Positions 32,533-45,120 of a DNA stretch of 64,000 nucleotides are shown in pieces. Below the pieces are notes generated by a model, which made no database searches, was not told where the DNA came from, and saw nothing but the letters and a program-made list of their open reading frames with translations. The stretch's first letter is position 1. Every line of letters begins with the position of its first letter. Location of the stretch: assembly GCF_027594865.1 (NCBI RefSeq), contig NZ_CP089391.1:2882501-2946500 (forward strand), read 5' to 3'. Source of the DNA: Bradyrhizobium xenonodulans (lineage in GTDB: Bacteria > Pseudomonadota > Alphaproteobacteria > Rhizobiales > Xanthobacteraceae). Position numbers and translations under genes: made by a program.

Positions 32533-35500
32533 ATGGCCGCGTCGATGCCTGCCACGCCATCGCCCCGCGTTCCGCCGGATGGTGCCGGTGGACGGCAGGG
32601 CGGAGATAGCGCGCGTTCGCAACGCGTCTTCAACGACGCGATGGCAGCCCAGATCGCCTTGCGAGCGGACCTCGCGACATCCGTGCCGGGGCCCGTGCGG
32701 CCCGACCAGGATCGCCTCAAGCGGATCGGCCAATGGGTCGAGCACAGCTCTGATCGCAGCGGCGACTTCTTCGGGATCGGCGGCACCTCCGGGGTCGACA
32801 AGGTCAAGGACGCGCTGCGCGGCCGTACCGAGCTTGGATTGCTCAATGCGGACGAGCAACGCTTTCTCCTCGACCGCGTGCTCGATCGCTGGACCGCCGG
32901 TCGCGGCGAGGGGATTTGCGGCAGTGTGCAGCTGAGCCGCGCGCTAGAGGACGTTCCCGAATTACGCGCTGTTGTTGGCGAGCGCCTGGCGGTCAGGGCC
33001 GCCGAGCTGTCCCAGGTGGCGAGAACGACCGGCAATGTCGACGAGACCTGGCAGCAGGGGGCTGCAGCTTCGTCGTATGCCATCGCGGCCGTGACGGCCT
33101 TGTCCGAACCGCCCGGCGGCGGAACGGATCTGTTGCGATCGGTGGTGTCCGGCCTTGCCCCGCGCGACGCCGGCGGTTTCGCCCGGGCGTTGGGCGGCGA
33201 TCGCCAAAATCCGATTCTCGGCTATGGCGGAACGGCCATGAGCCAGGTTCTGGATGCCCTCGGCGGAGCGCCCGCGAGCGCTGCGACGAGCGCCTTCGTC
33301 CAGAATGCGTTCGCCGCGACGTCCGCGTTCGACTATGCCGCGCGACCGGCGCTGGGGCGGCTGATGGCCGGCGCATTGGCGCGCGAATGGTATCCCGACG
33401 ATAGCGGTCTGCAGGCGCGGGAGCGTGACCGTCTCGCGGGCATTCTCGACACGCGCCAGGGGCGCGAGCTCCTGGGTATCACCGACAAGCATGTTCCGCT
33501 GGAGGCACGCGTCGGTGCACTCGCGGCGATCAGGAGCGATCATACCATCACGGGGCAGGGCCTCGAAGCGGCCAGCGATCCCTGGACCGCCGCCGCGGTC
33601 GTCACGCCGTTCGCGCGGGAAAATGCCGAGCGTTATCTCGCGACGCGCGGTGATGCGCCACAAACCTTGCGCGGCAGCGATCTCGACAACACCATCGGTT
33701 ACGCGATGGGCATGCGTCCGCGCGTCGCTCCGGGGGCCGATTTCCCAAGCCTGCAAGCCGCTGCCGCCCGCGGCGAGCATTCGTTCTACGGCGATGGCGA
33801 GGATGGCGCGAGCGTGAAGGCGGTCGTCGATCAGATCCGCGCCGTTGCGGCAGGCGGCGATCCCCGTGTGACCGTGCTGCCGGTCACCTATTCCAGCGGC
33901 GAGACAGGACCCGTGCAGCTTCCGCTGTTTCGCGTGCTCGATCCCGCAGGTCACGAGCGCTTCGTCGACAACATCGGCCGGCGCTATGACAGTTTTGAGG
34001 ACTGGCGCACGCAAAATCGATTGCCGGCCGGAAGCATGACCTTCCCCGAGCGCGGCCACCTGCGAGTGGGAGCTGACGGCAGGATCGCGCTCGGCAATGC
34101 CAACACGCCGCAGACGGCAGATACGCTCGGCGAGCACATCGCGCAGGTCCTGGACAAGGCCGCGCTCGTGGGTGGCATCGTCGCAGGCGGCGTATTGATC
34201 GTGGGCTCGGGGGGGCTTGCAACGCCGATCGTGGCCGGCGCCGCCGGCGTGGCGGTTGGGGCCGGTGCCTGGGGCGCCTATCGCAGCGGCGACGCACTGG
34301 TCGACCGCGCGCGGCACGGTCAGTCGCTCGATCCGATTCGTGATGATGAAGCACGCGGACTCTGGCTCAATCTCGGCGCCAGCGCCATGTCGGTTGGTGC
34401 CTTCGGAAGCGCCGCACGGTTGGCGCAGCTTGGCCGGGCAGGGCGCGCCATTGCCCCGCTGGAGGCATCGGCGCATGGCTACGTGCAGGCCGGTGCGGCC
34501 ATGCTCGATTCCGCCGCGATCGCCAATCAGGGTGTAGATCTCTCGCGCAATTGGGGCCGCATGTCCGCGGGCGATCGTGTCGAGGCGCTGCTCTCCATGG
34601 GCTTTTGGGCGACGGCGACGGTGGCCGGCGCTCGCGCCGGCGGAGCGCGGCCGGGCGACATCTACAATCCCGTTCGCATCCGCGACAATCTGTTGCGCGA
34701 CCTTGCGCCTCCCGTCACGTCTGATCCGGCCCTGACGGGCAACGCCGTCAGCATCGACTACGATCCGGCAACCGGCACCGTTACCGGTGTCCGCCACGGT
34801 CCGCAGGCGAGCGCGCAGGATATCGAGCTCCACATCCGGACCGTGCAGAACATTCAGCGCAGCCTGACGCTGGAAGGCCAGTTGAGATCCCTGTTCACCG
34901 AACGTGGCGAGCCGCCTCCCGGCACGGTCGGCTGGGCGGCGCGACACGACATCGCCAAGCTTCGCGAGCGAATGCAGCTGCGGGCTGACGAAGGTGCCGG
35001 TCCGCATCTGACAGCCACGCAGCGTACCGAGGCCAACGCGGTCGACTCCCGGCATCTCGACGAACTTTCCGACGAAGTTGCCTCCCTCGTGCGCGATCCG
35101 TCACGCGCCAGGATCGACGCGCGCAACACGCTGCGCGTCGATCGCGACACCGCCACGGAACGGCAGGCACTACCGGTTGGCGAGACCACCCGCAGCCTCG
35201 GCCGCAACGAGGCGACATGGACGGTCAACGAGCGCCACGAGACGGTGAGGGTTCGCTTCCACTTGCGCGAGATCCCGCGCAAGAAGGAGCGGCCGGCCGA
35301 GGAGAACGAACTGACGTCGAATGTGGGAAGGGAAGCCGGACGCGTGGGTGAATTTCCGGTGCGGGACGACGGCGGCCACATGGTCGGCTTTCAGTTCATG
35401 CACGATCAGGGGCTGATCAACCTGTTCCCGCAGAATTCGGAGTTCAATCAGCACGTCTACAACCAGTTTGAAACCGAGATGCGGCACTGGATCGAAGCCG

Positions 35501-35763
35501 GCGGCGAGGTGCGCGGTACCGTGGAAATCGGCCGCGCCACCGCAGGCGGCGGGCTGGAGTGGGGAGGCGCACGCCCTGGGGAGGTTGCCATCCGCTATGA
35601 AGTGGTCGATCCTCCGACCGGCCGGGTGGCCTATCGAAACCAGGTCTTGTTCGACAACGAGCAAGGACAGACATTCCAGGGGTTCGAGCGCGAGGTACGC
35701 ACAGGCGAGCGCCGCGTCGACCTTGCCGCAGAGATGCGTGCGCGCCTGGAGGCCGGGAGATGA
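32533..35763 (+). CDS. large polymorphic-toxin-like protein with C-terminal nuclease-type domain
   Basis: This encodes 1,076 aa; ATG 32533 is 7 nt from GAGGGAG. There is no Sec signal. About 400 N-terminal residues are helical. Residues ~440-620 (PVTYSSGETGPVQLPLFRVLD, NIGRRYDSFEDWRTQNRLPAG, then hydrophobic AALVGGIVAGGVLIVGSGGLATPIVAGAAG) resemble the DUF4781-type region of large secreted proteins. The C-terminal ~140 residues look like the DNA/RNA non-specific endonuclease fold (Endonuclease_NS_2): RDDGGHMVGFQF with His949 at the catalytic position, and LINLFPQNSEFN with Asn963. The immunity-like gene overlaps it. T3SS delivery is inferred from location. Alternatively it is released some other way. 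Confidence 0.75.
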   Translation: MAASMPATPSPRVPPDGAGGRQGGDSARSQRVFNDAMAAQIALRADLATSVPGPVRPDQDRLKRIGQWVEHSSDRSGDFFGIGGTSGVDKVKDALRGRTELGLLNADEQRFLLDRVLDRWTAGRGEGICGSVQLSRALEDVPELRAVVGERLAVRAAELSQVARTTGNVDETWQQGAAASSYAIAAVTALSEPPGGGTDLLRSVVSGLAPRDAGGFARALGGDRQNPILGYGGTAMSQVLDALGGAPASAATSAFVQNAFAATSAFDYAARPALGRLMAGALAREWYPDDSGLQARERDRLAGILDTRQGRELLGITDKHVPLEARVGALAAIRSDHTITGQGLEAASDPWTAAAVVTPFARENAERYLATRGDAPQTLRGSDLDNTIGYAMGMRPRVAPGADFPSLQAAAARGEHSFYGDGEDGASVKAVVDQIRAVAAGGDPRVTVLPVTYSSGETGPVQLPLFRVLDPAGHERFVDNIGRRYDSFEDWRTQNRLPAGSMTFPERGHLRVGADGRIALGNANTPQTADTLGEHIAQVLDKAALVGGIVAGGVLIVGSGGLATPIVAGAAGVAVGAGAWGAYRSGDALVDRARHGQSLDPIRDDEARGLWLNLGASAMSVGAFGSAARLAQLGRAGRAIAPLEASAHGYVQAGAAMLDSAAIANQGVDLSRNWGRMSAGDRVEALLSMGFWATATVAGARAGGARPGDIYNPVRIRDNLLRDLAPPVTSDPALTGNAVSIDYDPATGTVTGVRHGPQASAQDIELHIRTVQNIQRSLTLEGQLRSLFTERGEPPPGTVGWAARHDIAKLRERMQLRADEGAGPHLTATQRTEANAVDSRHLDELSDEVASLVRDPSRARIDARNTLRVDRDTATERQALPVGETTRSLGRNEATWTVNERHETVRVRFHLREIPRKKERPAEENELTSNVGREAGRVGEFPVRDDGGHMVGFQFMHDQGLINLFPQNSEFNQHVYNQFETEMRHWIEAGGEVRGTVEIGRATAGGGLEWGGARPGEVAIRYEVVDPPTGRVAYRNQVLFDNEQGQTFQGFEREVRTGERRVDLAAEMRARLEAGR

Positions 35764-35774
35764 GAGCGAGCGCG

Positions 35775-36158
35775 ATGGACCGGAAGCAGGCAGACGAATT
35801 GGTGCACGAGATCGCCGGCATGATTGCGCAAAGCGAGGTGCGCGAGTCCGACGATTGGGTGAGCGTCTCCGTGGTCGCAATCGTCGACGAGGCCTCCGTG
35901 CAGATCAGCAGCTACCGCTACGATGCGGAAGGTCGCGCCGAGCCGGGCAATCCCGGCGATTTCTCAGTGAACCGCAAGTTTCGCGAGCTCAACGCGGCCA
36001 TGCAGCAGCCGACCGGCCGGCAATGGAAATCAGCCCTGATGCAGATCCGTCGTGCGACAGGCGAGGTGACCATCGACTTCGAATATGACGACGCCTCGCG
36101 CTGGAAGGTCACGCCCCTCAACATCGACACGATGCCGCAGCGATTGCGGCCGGGCTAG
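35775..36158 (+). CDS. YezG/DUF600-like immunity protein for the adjacent nuclease
   Basis: This encodes 127 aa from MDRKQADELVHEIAGMIA; an ATG 15 bp earlier overlaps the toxin stop (ATGA), so translation is coupled in either case. It is small, acidic and cytosolic, with the family-like end GRQWKSALMQIRRATGEVTIDFEYDDASRWKVTP. YezG-type (DUF600) proteins are known partners of Endonuclease_NS_2 toxins, for example YeeF/YezG of Bacillus. The pairing supports both calls. It is the last intact gene of the T3SS region. Confidence 0.72.
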   Translation: MDRKQADELVHEIAGMIAQSEVRESDDWVSVSVVAIVDEASVQISSYRYDAEGRAEPGNPGDFSVNRKFRELNAAMQQPTGRQWKSALMQIRRATGEVTIDFEYDDASRWKVTPLNIDTMPQRLRPG

Positions 36159-36220
36159 CGCCAAGGCGAAATCGCGGACGACAAATGGCGGCCCGCTGGG
36201 AGCGCTCGGGCTTGTAGCCG

Positions 36221-36340
36221 GGATCCATGGATGTCGGCCTTGCCTGGAAGGACGAGGCGAAGCTATCCCCGGCGGCTCGCGCGTTCTGCGAGTTCGTCGC
36301 CCATTCCTATCCTGGATCGGAGCCGATCCAATTCGACTGA
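36221..36340 (+). pseudogene. C-terminal remnant of a LysR-family regulator
   Basis: An open stretch of about 39 codons between stop codons at 36215 and 36338 reads DVGLAWKDEAKLSPAARAFCEFV, the usual end of LysR effector-binding domains. Nothing upstream continues the gene. It is a decayed edge fragment just beyond the immunity gene. The remaining 36.34-36.73 kb holds only the repeat listed next. Confidence 0.5.
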
Positions 36341-36390
36341 CGACCCGCTTGGCCCTGCCGAAGGTGCGCTTGGAGCCTGATCTCGCCGGC

Positions 36391-36540
36391 TTTCTTTGGC
36401 TGGAGCTTGCTCAAATTGGCCGATGATGGATTGGCGCGAGAGTTCAAGTATTTCCATTGCTTAGAAGGCGGCGTGTGCACCGGGAGATCAAGGAAAATCT
36501 ATCGACGGCAAGTGCGGATGGCCGCTCTTTCGAGTGATGT
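36391..36540 (+). repeat. imperfect direct repeat, copy A
   Basis: A block of about 150 bp centred on TGATGGATTGG(C/A)GCGAGAG, GGCGGCGTGTGCAC and GAGATCAAG..AAAATC recurs at 60501-60660 (copy B, same orientation). A shorter form lies at 61317-61375 (copy C). Copies A and B enclose the whole 24-kb sugar region. It looks like the end of a mobile element or a recombination scar, but I see no transposase. Confidence 0.65.
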
Positions 36541-36735
36541 GACTTTGAAATCGAGTTGCGAGGGGCGGGGCACTCACGGGCGTAAGAGTAGATCGATCGA
36601 GAACGCCGCGATGCGTCAGTCTCTCGCCCGGTCTAGCGGACCGGAATTATCGGTTCACGCGCGACACTTAGCGGACCTCATCATCACTACGTCCGAGTCT
36701 AGGTTCTCGGTACCCACGGGTGACTGAATTTCCAA

Positions 36736-37776
36736 TTAACTGCTCTGCCGATGGAGTAGGGTGAAACGCGTATCGATGACGGCCTGTTCTGGCTCGCCGT
36801 CGGAGCGCAAGATCCTTGCGATGATCAGCCGCGCGGCTTCCTTCCCGATCAGGTCGCCAGGCGGGCGGATGGTCGTCAACGACGGATTGGAGGCCGCGCT
36901 GAAGCTCAAGTCGCCGAAGCCCACCACCGATAGCTGCTCGGGGATTGTGATGCCAAGGCGCTGGCACTCGAAGATCACGCCGAGGGCGATGTGGTCGTTG
37001 GAGCAGGCAATCCCGTTCACGTTTGGAAAGCGATGCAGGGCCTCACCGAGCAGCATGGCGCCGACCTCGGCGCTCGCTGGCGCAGGATGCCGGATGATCT
37101 CCGCAGTGACATCCGGCACGTTCCGCGCCGTCTCGACGAAACCCTGGGCGCGCAGTGCAGCGCGGCGATCCTCGTGCAGGCGGGCGCCAAGAAACAGCAA
37201 TCGCTTGCGTCCTCGCTGAACGAGATGCGACGCGGCGGTACGACCGACCTGGTCGTGGTGAAAACCGACTGCCATGTCCATGGTCTGGGAACCGAGCTCC
37301 CAGATTTCGACAACCGGCACCTTGCTGTCACGCAACAGCCTGCGCGTCGCGGCGCTGTGCGACAGGCCGGTCAAGACGACGGCGGCGGGGGCCCAGGACA
37401 GTGCTGTGCGGACCAGGTTTTCCTCGTCGTGCTCCTTGTACTCGGTGTGGCTGAGCATCACCTGCAGTCGCTGCTTGCCGAGCTCGTCCTGCAGGGCGGC
37501 GACGGTCTCGGCGAAGAACGCATTGCGGACAGATGGCACAATGATGCTCACGACGCGCGATGAGGCCGCCGCCAGCCCGCCGGCCATCAGGTTCGGCACG
37601 TAGTCGAGCGCCTCGATGGCGCGTGCGATCGACTCGCTCGCCGCCGCCGAAACCGCATCCGGCTTCCTGAAATAGAGGGACACCGTGGACGGCGACAGCT
37701 CAGCGCGCGCCGCCACATCCATGATCGTGACCCGTTGCATCTTGCGCCGGGTGCGCGTGGGCTTTGGTGCCGCCAT
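36736..37776 (-). CDS. LacI-family transcriptional regulator of the sulfoquinovoside locus
   Basis: This encodes 346 aa. The HTH reads VTIMDVAARAELSPSTVSLYFRKPDAVSAAA, with the hinge helix ALDYVPNLMAGGLAA. A periplasmic-binding-type effector domain follows (VVSIIVPSVRNAFFAETVAALQ, CSNDHIALGVIFECQRLGI, LSVVGFGDL). It is divergent from the ABC importer operon. Two matching operators lie in the gap, one at its own promoter and one before the importer, so autoregulated repression lifted by the imported sugar is likely. The effector molecule is not known. Confidence 0.9.
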   Translation of the reverse strand: MAAPKPTRTRRKMQRVTIMDVAARAELSPSTVSLYFRKPDAVSAAASESIARAIEALDYVPNLMAGGLAAASSRVVSIIVPSVRNAFFAETVAALQDELGKQRLQVMLSHTEYKEHDEENLVRTALSWAPAAVVLTGLSHSAATRRLLRDSKVPVVEIWELGSQTMDMAVGFHHDQVGRTAASHLVQRGRKRLLFLGARLHEDRRAALRAQGFVETARNVPDVTAEIIRHPAPASAEVGAMLLGEALHRFPNVNGIACSNDHIALGVIFECQRLGITIPEQLSVVGFGDLSFSAASNPSLTTIRPPGDLIGKEAARLIIARILRSDGEPEQAVIDTRFTLLHRQSS

Positions 37777-37787
37777 TCCCCTGGTGG

Positions 37788-37813
37788 TCCAAAAATAATA
37801 GCGCTGCTATCTA
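37788..37813. promoter_or_regulatory. LacI-type operator O1
   Basis: CCAAAAATAATAGCGCTGCTATC contains the near-palindrome ATAGCGCTGCTAT, the CG-centred AGCGCT core typical of LacI/GalR operators. It lies just upstream of the regulator start. Its flanking CCAAAAAT is shared with O2. Confidence 0.6.
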
Positions 37814-37956
37814 GCTGAGATTTTGTCGCGATACAATCGCACTCTTCTTATCAGAAGAATAAAACTAATCATAATCAGTCAGATGCGATAGTATTTCATC
37901 TCCTAACCTGCCGGATTGAACTGGAGTTGGCGAGCATTTCCTTGGCCGTTGATTTC

Positions 37957-37980
37957 CAAAAATCGTAGCGCTACCATCAA
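37957..37980. promoter_or_regulatory. LacI-type operator O2
   Basis: CCAAAAATCGTAGCGCTACCATC contains a perfect 10-bp palindrome GTAGCGCTAC. It lies about 55 bp before the importer ATPase gene and about 165 bp from O1 in the same orientation, a spacing that would allow DNA looping. Confidence 0.65.
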
Positions 37981-38030
37981 CCACCGCGGCTCAAGGGCCG
38001 TAGGGACGCGGGGACGGGAGAACAGGGCTC

Positions 38031-40423
<2,393 letters not shown>

Positions 40424-40520
40424 GGCATGATCCAGCGACGAGCGGGTGTGCTTGGTACCCCGCTCGTGGTCGCGAATTCCAGCGTCGTCTTGCGCGCAAT
40501 CCGGATCGGACTTAACGACG

Positions 40521-41462
40521 ATGACATGCACGTTCAAGAACGCAGCCGATCGCGTCGATGCGCGACGTGCAAGGCTGTCGCGCTGCCTCGATCCGGACGA
40601 AACGACGCTCGCCGTATTGCTCTTGGCACCCGCCGGGGTACTGCTCAGCATGATGATCGTCTATCCAGTGGGCCGGCTTATCTACACGAGCTTCCTCGAC
40701 CTGTCGCTGACGTCGGGCCTGCCGGCGCGATTCGCCGGGCTCGCGAACTTTCAGCAGATGCTGGAAGATCCCGTCTTTTGGCAGGCGACCTGGAACACGA
40801 TCCTGATCACGCTGATCACAGTGCCCGGCGCGCTGCTCGTCGGGCTCGGACTTGCGCTGCTCGCCAATCTGCCGTTCCGGATGCGGTGGCCGGTGAGGCT
40901 CTCGCTTCTGATTCCGTGGGCGCTGCCGCTTGCGTTCGCGGGCCTGATCTTCGCATGGTTCTTCCATTCGGAGTACGGCGTCGTCAACGACGTGCTCAAT
41001 CGGATCGGCCTGCCGGGCGTGATCTGGTTCAATTCGCCGCGTCTCGCCTTCGCCGCGATCTGCCTCACCATCACCTGGAAGGCCTCGTCCTTCATGGCGA
41101 TGATCATTCTCGCCGGATTGCAGACCATTCCGCGTTCGCTTTACGAGGCCGCTGATGTCGACGGGGCAGGGCGTGTGCGGCAATTCTTCGAGATCACGCT
41201 GCCGCTGTTGAAGCCCACGATCGTGGTCGCGCTGATCTTCCGCACCATTACTGCGCTGCAGACCTTCGATATTCCGTACATGATGACGGGAGGCGGGCCG
41301 GGCACCTCAACTGCGACGTTGGCCATGTACATCCACCAGAACACCGTATCGTTCCTCGACCTCGGTTATGGATCGGCGCTTGCGGTGGTGATGTTCGGCC
41401 TTTCGATGTGTGTCACGGCGCTTTACCTGCGCATGATCCGCGGCAGCGAGCCTGTGTCATGA
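40521..41462 (+). CDS. ABC importer permease (MalF/SmoE type)
   Basis: This encodes 313 aa from MTCTFKNAAD; the open frame continues upstream for 25 codons but lacks a ribosome site. It has six membrane helices and the EAA loop YEAADVDGAGRVRQFFEITLPLLKPT, which contacts the ATPase. The next permease overlaps by 4 bp. A 97-bp gap to the binding-protein gene holds no clear element. Confidence 0.9.
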   Translation: MTCTFKNAADRVDARRARLSRCLDPDETTLAVLLLAPAGVLLSMMIVYPVGRLIYTSFLDLSLTSGLPARFAGLANFQQMLEDPVFWQATWNTILITLITVPGALLVGLGLALLANLPFRMRWPVRLSLLIPWALPLAFAGLIFAWFFHSEYGVVNDVLNRIGLPGVIWFNSPRLAFAAICLTITWKASSFMAMIILAGLQTIPRSLYEAADVDGAGRVRQFFEITLPLLKPTIVVALIFRTITALQTFDIPYMMTGGGPGTSTATLAMYIHQNTVSFLDLGYGSALAVVMFGLSMCVTALYLRMIRGSEPVS

Positions 41463-42313
41463 GCACGGCTATCTTCTCCGCTGCGGGCTCGGTCTTATCA
41501 GGCAAACCGTTGCGGGCCATCGCTGCGCTCGTTCTCGTCGTGAACGGCCTGTTCCCGGCGCTGTGGATTCTGCTGACCTCGTTCAAGACAGAGGCCGAAC
41601 TCACGCTGAAGCCGATCACCTGGCTGCCGCACGCGGCGACGCTGCGGAATTACAGCCAGGCGTTCTCCGATCAACCGCTGCTCACGTTCCTGTTCAATAG
41701 CGTCATGGTCGCGCTGCTGTCGACCGCGTTGACCCTGCTGATCTCGGTTCTGGCGGCCTATGCGCTTGCGCGGCTGAATCTCAGGTTCAGAGGATTGATC
41801 ATGTCGATGATCATCGCGGTCTCAACCTTTCCGCTGGTGACGCTGCTGGTACCCTTGTTCGAGACGATGCGTGCACTCAATCTGCTCAACAGTTGGACAG
41901 CATTGATCTTGCCCTACACCGTATTGAGTCTGCCGGTCTGCACCCTGGTGCTGACGTCCTTTTTCGAAGCTATTCCGCGCGATTTGGAGAACGCTGCCAT
42001 GATAGATGGCTGCACGCGATTTGGCGCGCTTTTCAAGGTGGTGGTTCCGCTCTCGGCGCCGGGCGTATTCACTGCCGGAATCCTTGCCTTCGTCAACTCC
42101 TGGGACGAATTCCTGCTGGCCCTGTCGTTCAACTCCAATCCGGGCCTGCGGACGCTGCCCGTCGGAATCCAGCTCTATCAGGGAGAGTTTGCGTTTCCGT
42201 GGCCGGTCATATCCGCCGCGCTCGTCGTGGGTATCGTGCCAGTCGCGATCCTCATCGTGATCTTCCAGGAGCGCGTCGTCTCGGGGCTGACCGCGGGCGG
42301 TCTCAAGGGGTGA
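41459..42313 (+). CDS. ABC importer permease (MalG/SmoG type)
   Basis: This encodes 284 aa; the ATG overlaps the previous stop (ATGA). It has six helices, a MalG-like start (NGLFPALWILLTSFKTEAE) and the EAA loop LENAAMIDGCTRFGALFKVVVPLSAPGVFTA. It pairs with the upstream permease to form the channel. Confidence 0.92.
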   Translation: MSTAIFSAAGSVLSGKPLRAIAALVLVVNGLFPALWILLTSFKTEAELTLKPITWLPHAATLRNYSQAFSDQPLLTFLFNSVMVALLSTALTLLISVLAAYALARLNLRFRGLIMSMIIAVSTFPLVTLLVPLFETMRALNLLNSWTALILPYTVLSLPVCTLVLTSFFEAIPRDLENAAMIDGCTRFGALFKVVVPLSAPGVFTAGILAFVNSWDEFLLALSFNSNPGLRTLPVGIQLYQGEFAFPWPVISAALVVGIVPVAILIVIFQERVVSGLTAGGLKG

Positions 42314-43108
<795 letters not shown>

Positions 43109-43122
43109 AGGGGCGAAGAGAA

Positions 43123-45120
43123 ATGGACCTGAAACTTGAGACGACCCAATCCGGCTTCGCGGTTTCCATTTCTGGCCGGCGGATTCTCACCCATAGTGCC
43201 GCAGCGCCATGTTTCTTTGTCGGGCAGGGGAACGATAGCATCACGATGCATCGCGGCCGCTTCGAGATCGAGGATCGCGTTGCTGAACGCTGTCCGCTGG
43301 CGCATGCCGAGATGGATGGCGACATGATCGCGCTTGCCGCGGCCAAGGGGCAACCCCCGCGCCTGGCCGTTACACTCGAGGGCAATGCGTTGGTGCTGCG
43401 GGCCCTTGATCCATCGGTCAACCGATTTTGGCTGCGTGTGGTTGCCGACCGGGACGAGAACGTCTGGGGCGGAGGCGAGCAATTCTCCTATTTTGATCTG
43501 CGCGGGCGGCGGTATCCGTTGTGGAGTTCGGAGCCAGGCGTCGGGCGCGACAAGACCACCGAGATAACGTTCAAGGCGGACGTGGGGGGCCACGCAGGCG
43601 GCGACTACTATCATACGAACTATCCCCAGCCGACTTATGTTTCCTCGGCGCGCTATGCGCTTCATGTCGAAACATTCGCCTATAGCGCCTTTGATTTTCG
43701 CGATCATTCGTTTCACGAGATTGAAGTCTGGGCTATTCCGGAGCGCATTGAGCTGTTTGCCGCGCCGACCTTCGTCGGGCTGGTGGAGATACTGTCGAGC
43801 CGTTTTGGACGCCAGCCGCCACTTCCGGAGTGGGTCTACAACGGCGCGATCATCGGCCTGAAGGATGGGGCGAACTCATTCAATCGCCTTGCGAAGATAC
43901 GTGAGGCTGGCGTCAAGGTTGCCGGTCTGTGGTGCGAAGACTGGGTCGGAATTCGACGAACTACCTTCGGCGCGCGACTGTTCTGGGACTGGCAGGCAAA
44001 CGAGACGCGGTATCCGGGCCTGCGACAGCGCATCGCTGAATTGAACAACGAGGGCATCCACTTCCTCGGCTATGTGAATCCGTATCTCTGCGAAGATGGC
44101 GTCCTGTTCAAAGAGGCTGAGGATGCGGATTATTTCGTCAAGGATACGTCGGGGCGAACTGCCCTGATCGATTTCGGAGAATTCAACTGCGGCATTGTTG
44201 ATTTCACCAATCCAGACGCTGCAGCGTGGTTTTCCGAAGAGATCATAGGCGCGAGGATGCTCGACTATGGCCTGTCCGGCTGGATGGCCGATTTCGGGGA
44301 GTATCTACCGGTTAACGTGCGTCTCGCCAGCGGGGTCGACGCAAGACTTGCGCACAACCATTGGCCCACGCTATGGGCTGAAGTCAACGCGAAGGCCGTG
44401 GCCAGTCGCGGCCGCACTGGTGAGGCAGTGTTCTTCATGCGGGCTGGCTTCACTGGTATACAGAAGTCGTGCCCGTTGCTCTGGGCCGGCGATCAATCGG
44501 TTGACTTTTCGCGGCACGACGGGCTGGTCACGGTCATCTGCGCCGCCTTGTCATCAGGATTGCTCGGCAACTCGTTTCATCATTCCGATATCGGTGGCTA
44601 TACGAGCCTGTTCGGAAATGTCCGCACGCCCGAACTCTTCATGCGCTGGGCCGAGATGGCGGCATTCACGCCGGTGATGCGTAGCCACGAAGGCAATAGG
44701 CCGCGTGACAATTTGCAGATCGACAGCGACCCCGCGGTCCTTTCGCATTTCGCCAGAATGACTGCGATCTACGTTCAACTCTCGCCCTATCTCAGGAGAT
44801 TGTCACTGGAAGCAACTCGCAGGGGCCTTCCGGTGCAGCGTCCGTTGTTCCTGCATCACGAAGAGGACCGGCGGACATACGGCATTCAGGATTGCTATCT
44901 CTATGGTCGGGACGTGTTAGTCGCTCCCGTCTGGCAGGTATCGCAGGACGAGCGGAAGCTCTACCTTCCGGCTAGGGCCGACTGGATTCACGTCTGGACA
45001 GGCCAGTCATTTGCCGGTGGCCAAGAAATATCGATCGAGGCGCCGGTGGGGCGGCCTGCGGTCTTCTATAGGGCAGATACCGAATTCGAAACGGTGTTTG
45101 TTGGACTCCGGGATTTATAG
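43123..45120 (+). CDS. GH31 sulfoquinovosidase (YihQ/SmoI type)
   Basis: This encodes 665 aa. The nucleophile is Asp390 in GWMADFGEYLP and the acid/base is Asp457 in WAGDQSVD. Residues that grip the sulfonate in characterised sulfoquinovosidases are all present in the KERWY form: Lys247 (GLKDG), Glu272 (CEDW), Arg285 (GAR), Trp288 (LFW), Tyr493 (DIGGYT). They run at a constant offset of two from the Agrobacterium enzyme as I remember it. It releases sulfoquinovose from plant sulfolipid-derived glycosides. No signal peptide is seen, so it is cytosolic and acts after import. It is the last gene of the operon. Confidence 0.9.
   Translation: MDLKLETTQSGFAVSISGRRILTHSAAAPCFFVGQGNDSITMHRGRFEIEDRVAERCPLAHAEMDGDMIALAAAKGQPPRLAVTLEGNALVLRALDPSVNRFWLRVVADRDENVWGGGEQFSYFDLRGRRYPLWSSEPGVGRDKTTEITFKADVGGHAGGDYYHTNYPQPTYVSSARYALHVETFAYSAFDFRDHSFHEIEVWAIPERIELFAAPTFVGLVEILSSRFGRQPPLPEWVYNGAIIGLKDGANSFNRLAKIREAGVKVAGLWCEDWVGIRRTTFGARLFWDWQANETRYPGLRQRIAELNNEGIHFLGYVNPYLCEDGVLFKEAEDADYFVKDTSGRTALIDFGEFNCGIVDFTNPDAAAWFSEEIIGARMLDYGLSGWMADFGEYLPVNVRLASGVDARLAHNHWPTLWAEVNAKAVASRGRTGEAVFFMRAGFTGIQKSCPLLWAGDQSVDFSRHDGLVTVICAALSSGLLGNSFHHSDIGGYTSLFGNVRTPELFMRWAEMAAFTPVMRSHEGNRPRDNLQIDSDPAVLSHFARMTAIYVQLSPYLRRLSLEATRRGLPVQRPLFLHHEEDRRTYGIQDCYLYGRDVLVAPVWQVSQDERKLYLPARADWIHVWTGQSFAGGQEISIEAPVGRPAVFYRADTEFETVFVGLRDL

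Noticed and set aside
36730..36770. tRNA-like words (GGCAGAGCAGTTAATTGG on the minus strand)
   Set aside because: They encode and follow the last codons of the LacI regulator. No cloverleaf can be drawn.
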